Shown: positions 1 to 4,965 of the stretch, piece after piece
Position numbering within the stretch: position 1 is the first letter of the stretch
Layout of the letters: every line of letters begins with the position of its first letter
From: Oscillospiraceae bacterium
Lineage (GTDB): Bacteria > Bacillota > Clostridia > Oscillospirales > Ruminococcaceae
Direction of reading: 5' to 3'
Length of the DNA stretch: 5,699 nt
Assembly (NCBI GenBank): GCA_900757485.1
Contig: CAAEOA010000078.1
Coordinates: 1 to 5,699, forward strand
Translations under genes and position numbers: made by a program
The notes under the pieces: model-generated
The model's input: the letters and a program-made list of their open reading frames with translations, nothing else
The model's database searches: none
Told to the model about the DNA's origin: nothing

Positions 1-586
1 CCTGCGCCCCATACTTTCCGACAATACCGATATAGTACCTGCGCGCCTCGCATGCCCAATCTTCTTCGACATCCAGCGCTCCGAACTTTCCAAAACTATC
101 GGCGGAAAACAGCACCTTATCATAGCTGTCATAAGTTACGATAACCTCCGGCCAGTGAACCATCGGAGCAGTAATAAAAGTAAGCGTGTGTTTTCCAAGC
201 GCAAGGGTATCTCCCTCACCGACCGGAAGCTGGTGATCGATGAAATCCGTACCGAAAAACTGTTTCATCATCGTAAAAGCCTTCGCAGATGCAACAATTT
301 TTATATTAGGATATTTGCTGATAAAATTCGCAATATTGGCAGAATGATCCGGCTCCATATGCTGTACAATCAGATAGTCAGGTCTACGCGCCCCCAAGGC
401 TTTTCCGATGTTATCAAGCCATTGTTCCGTAAATCTTGCGTCTACCGTGTCGAAAACGGCTATTTTGTCATCTATGATGATATAAGAATTATAGGACATG
501 CCGTTTTCTACCTGATACTGACCTTCAAACAGATCAATCTCGTGATCATTTACACCGACATACCGTATTTCTTTTGTAACATCCAT
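1..586 (-). CDS. Flavodiiron protein (FprA/ROO family), N-terminal part, cut by window edge
   Basis: My translation gives 195 residues from an ATG at 586 and then runs off the left edge. The fold is the metallo-beta-lactamase-like diiron domain of flavodiiron proteins, which reduce O2 to water or NO to N2O using electrons from rubredoxin or similar donors in the cytoplasm. Visible iron ligands are the motif HMEPDHS (H76, E78, D80, H81), H144 in MVHWPE and D163 in SADSFG. The last ligand histidine, expected near residue 220, and the flavodoxin-like FMN domain lie outside the window. Family members are usually about 400 residues, so roughly half is seen. The start follows AGAGG (595-599) with an 8-nt spacer, and the frame is stopped just upstream at 614-616. 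The gene begins 41 nt after hydF with no terminator between, so it is probably co-transcribed. I infer a role in protecting the hydrogenase from O2. Whether a rubredoxin or oxidoreductase domain is fused at the C-terminus cannot be seen. Confidence 0.93.
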   Translation of the reverse strand, partial: MDVTKEIRYVGVNDHEIDLFEGQYQVENGMSYNSYIIIDDKIAVFDTVDARFTEQWLDNIGKALGARRPDYLIVQHMEPDHSANIANFISKYPNIKIVASAKAFTMMKQFFGTDFIDHQLPVGEGDTLALGKHTLTFITAPMVHWPEVIVTYDSYDKVLFSADSFGKFGALDVEEDWACEARRYYIGIVGKYGAQ

Positions 587-594
587 TCCATTTT

Positions 595-599
595 CCTCT
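595..599 (-). promoter_or_regulatory. Ribosome binding site of the flavodiiron gene
   Basis: AGAGG on the minus strand lies 8 nt before the ATG at 586. It decides between two nearby ATGs: the one at 591 is in another frame and sits almost against the site, while 586 has normal spacing and opens the recognised protein. Confidence 0.7.
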
Positions 600-627
600 T
601 TTCCGATAACATTTTACTTTGGGGATT

Positions 628-1833
628 TTAAGGCTCCAATTCTTTCAATGCATCCGGAAACGGCGCAAGACTCCGCCGCAGAATTCCGTGCATTTGCGCG
701 ATGGCAATACCGTAGTTGGTCATAGGCACCTCCTGCTGTGCGGCGTGCCTTCCCCGAAACTGCATCTCTCTTTCATTAAGCATACAACCGCCGCAGTGAA
801 TCACCAGCGCGTATTCAGAAAGATCCTCGGGAAACTCGGTGCCCGATGTAAAGGCAAACCGAATATCCTTTCCGGTATAATTTTTGATCCATGCGGGCAT
901 TTTCACCGTACCGATATCTTCACATTGACGATGATGGGTGCATCCTTCCGAAATCAACACCGTATCCCCGTCATTCAGACGGTCGAGCTGAGCCGCGCCA
1001 TGTACGGCAGCCGTTAAATTCCCTTTATACCGTGCAAAGAGAATAGAAAATGAGGTAAGCATGATATCCTCCGGCGTAATCTGCGAAACCTTTTCAAATG
1101 CCTGGGAATCAGTAATGACCAGCCTTGGCTTTTTCGACAGAGATTTCAGCGTTTCGGCAAGCTCATGCTCCCGTGTTACAACAGCGCTCGATCCGCATTC
1201 CAGGATTTCCCGTATCGTCTGCTGCTGCGGCAAAATCAAGCGTCCCTTAGGTGCCGCAGAATCAATCGGAACAACGAGAACCGCAAGCTCTCCTTGGCCG
1301 ATCAGGTCGGCAACCAGATGCTTATCTTCTGTTTCGGACTTTATAAGATGCGCAAGCATTTCTTTCAGCTCATTGATGTTTCTGTTTGTCTTTGCACTAA
1401 TATATATTTTATTATACCCCGGCTGAGGCACAGAGTCAAGAAGATCGCTCTTATTAAATGCCACAACATAACGAATTTTTTTCTCGTGAAAGACCGAGAT
1501 CAATTCTTCCTCCACTGCAGTAATTCCTTTAACGGCATCTACAACAAGCACCGCAATGTCGGTATACCGAAGCACCTTTTTTGCCCGTTCCACACGCATT
1601 TTCCCGATCTCGCCCTCATCGTCAATACCGGGCGTATCCACAATTACCACCGGTCCGAGCGGCAGCAATTCCATCGCCTTTTTAACCGGATCGGTCGTCG
1701 TCCCTTTGACATCCGAGACAAGCGCCAAATCCTGACCGGTAACAGCGTTTACCACGCTGGATTTTCCGGCATTTCGCAATCCGAAAAAGCCGATATGCAC
1801 CCTCTCCGCCGAGACAGTATCATTGAGTCCCAT
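628..1833 (-). CDS. hydF: HydF, [FeFe]-hydrogenase H-cluster maturation GTPase
   Basis: HydF is the cytoplasmic scaffold on which the two-iron subcluster of the H-cluster is completed and from which it is handed to apo-hydrogenase. From the chosen start it has 401 residues, normal for the family. The N-terminal GTPase domain shows the P-loop GLRNAGKS (18-25), a threonine-rich switch GTTTDP (44-49), DTPG (66-69), NKSD (127-130) and SAK (146-148). A dimerisation domain follows. The C-terminal cluster domain shows CTH (C298, H300) and HCGGC (H346, C347, C350), the expected CxH...HCxxC ligands for a [4Fe-4S] cluster. The frame extends to an ATG at 1845, but AAGGA abuts that codon with no spacer. 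The ATG at 1833 has GGTGA 5 nt upstream, and MGLNDT is the typical beginning of HydF proteins. The gene follows hydG after 106 nt and precedes the flavodiiron gene by 41 nt. No aspartate ammonia-lyase gene lies beside it, although some Firmicutes have one in this cluster. Confidence 0.97.
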   Translation of the reverse strand: MGLNDTVSAERVHIGFFGLRNAGKSSVVNAVTGQDLALVSDVKGTTTDPVKKAMELLPLGPVVIVDTPGIDDEGEIGKMRVERAKKVLRYTDIAVLVVDAVKGITAVEEELISVFHEKKIRYVVAFNKSDLLDSVPQPGYNKIYISAKTNRNINELKEMLAHLIKSETEDKHLVADLIGQGELAVLVVPIDSAAPKGRLILPQQQTIREILECGSSAVVTREHELAETLKSLSKKPRLVITDSQAFEKVSQITPEDIMLTSFSILFARYKGNLTAAVHGAAQLDRLNDGDTVLISEGCTHHRQCEDIGTVKMPAWIKNYTGKDIRFAFTSGTEFPEDLSEYALVIHCGGCMLNEREMQFRGRHAAQQEVPMTNYGIAIAQMHGILRRSLAPFPDALKELEP

Positions 1834-1838
1834 AAAAA

Positions 1839-1843
1839 TCACC
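1839..1843 (-). promoter_or_regulatory. Ribosome binding site that sets the hydF start
   Basis: GGTGA on the minus strand lies 5 nt before the ATG at 1833. An AAGGA at 1846-1850 directly touches the in-frame ATG at 1845, too close for initiation there. It could add to ribosome binding for the 1833 start at 12 nt. Together with protein similarity at the N-terminus this favours 1833. Confidence 0.65.
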
Positions 1844-1939
1844 ATTCCTTTTTGTTTTTGCCTGTCATCCTTTGAATCTCTGATGCGATAAATTAATTTT
1901 GCGCACCTTTTCTTTCTCTGAACAAGGAAATGATACAGC

Positions 1940-3388
1940 CTAAAATCTAAAATCGCGGCGATTGGATTTTTTTATATCTTCAATGTTTCTGCGCGCAATT
2001 TCACGCACTTTCTCTTTCGGTATTTTGGCAAGCTCCTGTTCGACTAACGCAAAACCAATCTGTTTCGTTTCTTCTTCCGCATAATCCACAAGGTATTCCG
2101 TCAAAGTCATCAGCGCATTGGGATGGCAGCAGTTCAGAATCTGTCCGTTTTTGCAAAGACTCATAAAGCGATCGCCGGTTCTGCCTTCCCGATAACATGC
2201 TGTGCAAAAAGAAGGAATGTGTCCGGTTTCCATCAGCCAGCGCACCACTTCATCCAGTGTGCGCTGATCAGATACATCGAACTGCTCGGAGTCATGGGGG
2301 CGTTCTTTCTCGGTATATCCGCCGACCGAAGTGCGTGAAGCGCCGCTCACCTGAGAAATGCCGAGCTTCAGCACCCGTTCTCTGACCTCCTGCGATTCTC
2401 TTGTCGAGATAATCATGCCGGTATACGGCACTGCAAGACGGATGCAGGCAATAATTTTTTCAAACATTTCATCCGGAATCGAATTATCAAATACATCGGG
2501 ATCAATATCATCAGCATGCTTAACACGAGGCACGCTGATGGTATGCGGGCCGACACCGTGCACCGCCTCAAGATGTTCCGCGTGCATCAGCAAACCTGCA
2601 AACTCATACTTATACATCTCCAGACCGAAAAGAACACCCAGCCCCACATCATCAATGCCGCCCTCCATCGCGCGATCCATCGCCTCGGTGTGATAATCAT
2701 AATCGTGCTTCGGTCCTGTCGGGTGAAGCTGTAAATAGCTTTCTTTATGGTAGGTTTCCTGAAACAAAATATAAGTTCCGATTCCTGCCTCTTTCAGCAA
2801 ACGGTAATTTTCCACCGTGGTTGCGGCAATGTTAACATTGACACGACGAATGGCTCCGTTTTTATGATTGACGCCATAAATCGTATGTATACACTCCAAA
2901 ATATATTCAATCGGATTATTAACCGGATCTTCCCCCGCTTCAATCGCAAGACGCTTATGCCCCATATCCTGAAGTGCCGTAACCTCTCTGGCAACTTCCT
3001 CTTGTGTCAGCTTTTTTCGGGTAATGTGCTTGTTTTTGAGATGATACGGACAATACAGGCATCCGTTCACACAATAATTGGAAAGATAAAGCGGCGCAAA
3101 CATCACAATACGATTGCCGTAAAAAGCAAGTTTGATTTCTTCTGCCAAGCGATAGATTTCCTGTACTTTTTCGGGAATCTCACAGGCAAGCAAAACCGAC
3201 GCTTCCCGATGGGATAAACCGCGGCAGACCGTACCCGTTTCGGTTTTCCGAGGCCGTGCTTTTTCCAGTATTTCATCAATGAGTGCTGCGTTACCTTTAT
3301 TTTTCTCTGCATAAGCCAAAGTTTCTCTGATTTCAGCGTCGTTGATAAACTCCTCCGCTTTTAATGATTTTGGATTGTAAATTGTCAT
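1940..3388 (-). CDS. hydG: HydG, radical-SAM tyrosine lyase of H-cluster maturation
   Basis: HydG splits L-tyrosine into p-cresol and dehydroglycine and turns the latter into CO and CN-, delivered as an iron-carbonyl-cyanide-cysteine synthon. The 482 residues match the family length. The radical-SAM cluster motif CVNGCLYC is at C106, C110 and C113. The SAM-binding barrel follows, with AGEDP (151-155) as the usual glycine-rich strand. The C-terminal auxiliary cluster motif CX2CX22C, diagnostic for HydG against the related ThiH, is complete: C395, C398 and C421, with an extra cysteine at C420. The auxiliary cluster carries the labile iron on which the synthon is built. The ATG at 3388 has AAGGA about 10 nt upstream, and a second ATG at 3395 is out of frame. 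The gene follows hydE after 51 nt without a terminator. ThiH is the only near alternative and is excluded by the C-terminal domain. Confidence 0.98.
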   Translation of the reverse strand: MTIYNPKSLKAEEFINDAEIRETLAYAEKNKGNAALIDEILEKARPRKTETGTVCRGLSHREASVLLACEIPEKVQEIYRLAEEIKLAFYGNRIVMFAPLYLSNYCVNGCLYCPYHLKNKHITRKKLTQEEVAREVTALQDMGHKRLAIEAGEDPVNNPIEYILECIHTIYGVNHKNGAIRRVNVNIAATTVENYRLLKEAGIGTYILFQETYHKESYLQLHPTGPKHDYDYHTEAMDRAMEGGIDDVGLGVLFGLEMYKYEFAGLLMHAEHLEAVHGVGPHTISVPRVKHADDIDPDVFDNSIPDEMFEKIIACIRLAVPYTGMIISTRESQEVRERVLKLGISQVSGASRTSVGGYTEKERPHDSEQFDVSDQRTLDEVVRWLMETGHIPSFCTACYREGRTGDRFMSLCKNGQILNCCHPNALMTLTEYLVDYAEEETKQIGFALVEQELAKIPKEKVREIARRNIEDIKKSNRRDFRF

Positions 3389-3439
3389 TTTTCATGATTC
3401 CTTTCTCTTTTGGTCAGATCATTCTTCCCATTCAGATGT

Positions 3440-4486
3440 TTATTTGATGTCCCCTCTGTCCGTCACCACTTCGTATCCGATTGACTTCATACGAAGCGCA
3501 AGACAATTCTTACATTGTGCAGCTTCCTCCCCCGTACAAATTTTATCGTCATACAACTCGTATTTTTTTCGCACCGACACCGGTGACAAATTCGGCATAA
3601 CGACATTAGCTCCCGATAAGATACCCTTTTCCCGCCCCTTCGGGTCAATGGTGCCGAGGGCGGTCGTAGCCGGCAGAAGGATGTTCGGCTGTATCAGCCG
3701 GATGATCGATAACAGATAACAAGTGAGCTGCATTGTTCCCGCAGGCATACTCCGAAACGGCGTATCCTTGTGGGGAATAAAAGGGCCTATTCCGCACATA
3801 TCGGGATGAAACGCTTCCACAAATTTTAAATCCGATGCCAAAGAGGACACCGTCTGATAAGGAGATCCCACCATAAAGCCGCAGCCGGTCTGAAAGCCGA
3901 TTTCTTTTAAATCCCTCAGGCACTGCATGCGATGCGCAAAGGACATATTCTCCGGATGCAGCAATGCATAGTGCTTCGGGTCAGCGGTTTCATGCCGAAG
4001 CAAATACCGATCCGCACCCGCATCATACATTTTTTGATAGCTTTCCCTGCTTCTTTCTCCGAGAGAGAGGGTTACTGCGCAATCCGGATATCTGCTTTTG
4101 ATCCTGCCGATGATATCGCACACTGCCTCATCGGTAAAAAATCCATCTTCCCCTCCCTGCAACACGAAGGTACGAAATCCCAATGCATAGCCTTCGTCAC
4201 AGCAAGCCATAATCTGTTCTTCTGTTAAGCGATATCGGTCACAAGACGGGTTGCTCCGACGGATACCGCAATACAGACAATCATTTTTACAGATATTGCT
4301 GATCTCAATGAGTCCTCTGATATATACGGCATTGCCATATATTTGCCTGCGAGCCGCAACCGCCCGCTCGGCAAGTATCCGAGCTGTTTCCTCCGTATAT
4401 TGCTCAATCAAATATTCATATTCGGGAAGGGCAAGAGAACGCTCATTCTGCAATTTGTCGATTACTGACAGCAATTCTTTATTCAT
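3440..4486 (-). CDS. hydE: HydE, radical-SAM maturase of [FeFe]-hydrogenase
   Basis: HydE is a cytoplasmic radical-SAM enzyme that acts on the iron-carbonyl-cyanide-cysteine synthon made by HydG, on the way to the two-iron subcluster. The protein has 348 residues, the normal size. The radical-SAM motif is CKNDCLYC at C66, C70 and C73, and VLQGGED follows as the SAM-binding glycine-rich strand. Near the C-terminus C317, C325 and C328 form CX7CX2C, the spacing of the second iron-sulfur site seen in Thermotoga maritima HydE. That site is absent in many homologues and not essential there. The ATG at 4486 overlaps the end of the upstream gene by 8 nt, and no strong Shine-Dalgarno sequence is visible, so translation is probably coupled. 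BioB and PylB are the nearest relatives, but the gene neighbourhood and the C-terminal cysteines support HydE. Confidence 0.97.
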   Translation of the reverse strand: MNKELLSVIDKLQNERSLALPEYEYLIEQYTEETARILAERAVAARRQIYGNAVYIRGLIEISNICKNDCLYCGIRRSNPSCDRYRLTEEQIMACCDEGYALGFRTFVLQGGEDGFFTDEAVCDIIGRIKSRYPDCAVTLSLGERSRESYQKMYDAGADRYLLRHETADPKHYALLHPENMSFAHRMQCLRDLKEIGFQTGCGFMVGSPYQTVSSLASDLKFVEAFHPDMCGIGPFIPHKDTPFRSMPAGTMQLTCYLLSIIRLIQPNILLPATTALGTIDPKGREKGILSGANVVMPNLSPVSVRKKYELYDDKICTGEEAAQCKNCLALRMKSIGYEVVTDRGDIK

Positions 4487-4736
4487 GAGTTATCACATTG
4501 GAATAAGCTGTTTTGACGCTGACTCCGTCCAGCTTGCCGATTTTTCCCGACAGTGCCGAAATAACATCCTGCGGCGCATCAATGGCAATGCTGACAATAT
4601 GCACCTTTTTGTCTCGATACGGCAATCCCATTCTGCCGATAATGTATTTCCCGGACTGGTGTAAAAGCCGATTCAGTTCTTCCACCGAGTTGATATTCTC
4701 CACAATAATCCCCATTACTGCGATCCGTGTTTCCAT
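4479..4736 (-). CDS. TM1266-type [FeFe]-hydrogenase system putative regulator
   Basis: This is an 85-residue protein of the family named after Thermotoga TM1266, described as a putative regulator of the iron-only hydrogenase system. It begins with METRIAVMGIIVEN, followed by a helix rich in N, E and L and the segment GKYIIGRMGLP, typical of these proteins. The expected fold is a single ferredoxin-like ACT or NikR C-terminal-like domain, usually oligomeric. No DNA-binding helix-turn-helix is visible, so direct transcription control is not shown. Family members are found almost only beside hydE, hydF and hydG, and here it is the first gene of the operon, directly after the attenuator-like leader. 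The ATG at 4736 has purine-rich AAGGAA and GGAAAGG upstream. The last codons overlap the hydE start in ATGAATAA. The ligand and molecular job are unknown. Confidence 0.92.
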   Translation of the reverse strand: METRIAVMGIIVENINSVEELNRLLHQSGKYIIGRMGLPYRDKKVHIVSIAIDAPQDVISALSGKIGKLDGVSVKTAYSNVITHE

Positions 4737-4774
4737 AAGCCTTTCCGTTCCTTTCCTGTGTTCTTATCCTTTGC

Positions 4775-4809
4775 AAAAAAATTACTGCACCGGGAAAAGG
4801 TGCAGTAAT
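4775..4809 (-). terminator. Intrinsic terminator inside the hyd leader (probable attenuator)
   Basis: Read on the minus strand, a perfect 11-bp stem (ATTACTGCACC pairing with GGTGCAGTAAT, 4799-4809 with 4781-4791) closes a 7-nt TTTTCCC loop and runs straight into a T tract at 4775-4780. This is a textbook rho-independent terminator for leftward transcription. It ends 38 nt before the start codon of the TM1266-like gene. It also lies about 110-140 nt downstream of the only good promoter, so it sits in the transcribed leader. It may in addition stop read-through from the isomerase-like gene, which has no other terminator. Confidence 0.9.
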
Positions 4810-4814
4810 CCGCA

Positions 4815-4852
4815 GTATTGTTTTTACCGTTTCATTCAGCAAAAAACAATAC
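4815..4852 (-). repeat. 11-bp inverted repeat (hairpin) upstream of the leader terminator
   Basis: GTATTGTTTTT (4842-4852 read on minus) pairs perfectly with AAAAACAATAC (4815-4825), leaving a 16-nt loop. It stands 5 nt before the terminator stem, so the two could stack. Its 5' arm overlaps the seven-codon mini-ORF, so a translating ribosome would open it. Confidence 0.75.
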
Positions 4853-4869
4853 AGTACATTCATTCAGCA
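4831..4869 (-). repeat. Pair of 11-bp direct repeats in the leader
   Basis: TGCTGAATGAA on the minus strand occurs at 4859-4869 and again at 4831-4841, exactly 28 nt apart. The first copy contains the ATGs of the possible leader frames. The second lies in the loop of the middle hairpin. Repeated short sequence in an RNA leader may mark a duplicated binding motif, but two copies can also arise by local duplication. Confidence 0.6.
4836..4859 (-). CDS. Possible seven-residue leader peptide MYCIVFC
   Basis: ATG at 4859 opens a frame of seven codons, MYCIVFC, closed by TGA at 4836-4838. GGTG at 4868-4871, within AAAGGTG, gives a Shine-Dalgarno-like site with an 8-nt spacer. The peptide has two cysteines and one tyrosine in seven residues, and its codons cover the 5' arm of the hairpin at 4815-4852. 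That arrangement resembles leader peptides of transcription attenuators. The competing ATG at 4863 in another frame has only a 4-nt spacer. A frame this short can arise by chance and there is no direct proof of translation. Confidence 0.25.
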   Translation of the reverse strand: MYCIVFC

Positions 4870-4924
4870 CCTTTCACCCGGACGGTAAAATTACCGGTCT
4901 TCATGTCAGGATATTTCTAAAAAC

Positions 4925-4953
4925 ATTATAAAACAAATTTTCCGTCAAGTCAA
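4925..4953 (-). promoter_or_regulatory. Sigma-A type promoter of the hyd operon
   Basis: On the minus strand TTGACT (-35, 4948-4953) and TATAAT (-10, 4925-4930) are separated by exactly 17 bases. The -10 is perfect and the -35 matches five of six consensus positions. The start of transcription is expected near the A at 4918 or G at 4917. The -35 lies only 12 bases past the stop codon of the isomerase-like gene. No comparable promoter fits in the 38 bases between the leader terminator and the first start codon. Confidence 0.85.
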
Positions 4954-4965
4954 TCTGTTTTTGGT

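Larger units (their letters stand above)
4781..4918 (-). promoter_or_regulatory. Structured 5' leader of the hyd operon, candidate attenuator or riboswitch of unassigned class
   Basis: The transcript expected from the promoter at 4925-4953 has a leader of about 182 nt. From 5' to 3' it holds: a small stem CGGTAA/TTACCG (4883-4896); a segment AAAGGTGC (4867-4874); an 11-bp AT-rich hairpin (4815-4852); and the terminator. AAAGGTGC is perfectly complementary to GCACCTTT in the 5' arm and loop of the terminator (4796-4803), which would make an antiterminator. TTTTACCGT (4882-4890) is perfectly complementary to ACGGTAAAA (4822-4830), which lies in the loop and 3' arm of the middle hairpin. These pairings exclude one another, as expected of a switch. 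I see no T-box GGTGGnACC signature, no FMN or TPP consensus and no B12 box. The ligand or protein that would act on it is unknown. Confidence 0.6.

Noticed and set aside
155..631. A 158-codon plus-strand frame at the left end.
   Set aside because: It lies antisense to the flavodiiron gene, whose iron-ligand motifs are clear, and its translation has no recognisable features.
1834..1845. hydF start at the upstream ATG (1845), adding MVIF.
   Set aside because: The AAGGA touches this ATG with no spacer, while the ATG at 1833 has GGTGA at 5 nt and gives the usual HydF N-terminus.
1061..1875. Overlapping plus-strand frames opposite hydF, up to 236 codons.
   Set aside because: They are antisense shadows of hydF, which has all GTPase and cluster motifs. 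No ribosome sites or protein similarity support them.
4812..4841. A second promoter in the leader, TTGCTG and AATACT with a 17-base spacer.
   Set aside because: Both boxes match the consensus poorly and lie inside the hairpin. A transcript from it would begin near or within the terminator stem.
4579..4863. A 94-codon minus-strand frame from the ATG at 4863, running through the leader terminator and into the TM1266-like gene.
   Set aside because: It overlaps the recognised TM1266-like gene out of frame, its sequence shows no family features, and the Shine-Dalgarno-like site is only 4 nt from its ATG.
4860..4900. T-box or known riboswitch signature (GGGTGAAAGGTGC resembles part of a T-box; FMN, TPP and B12 also considered).
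   Set aside because: The T-box core with ACCGCG is missing and no consensus of the other classes is present. I left the class open.
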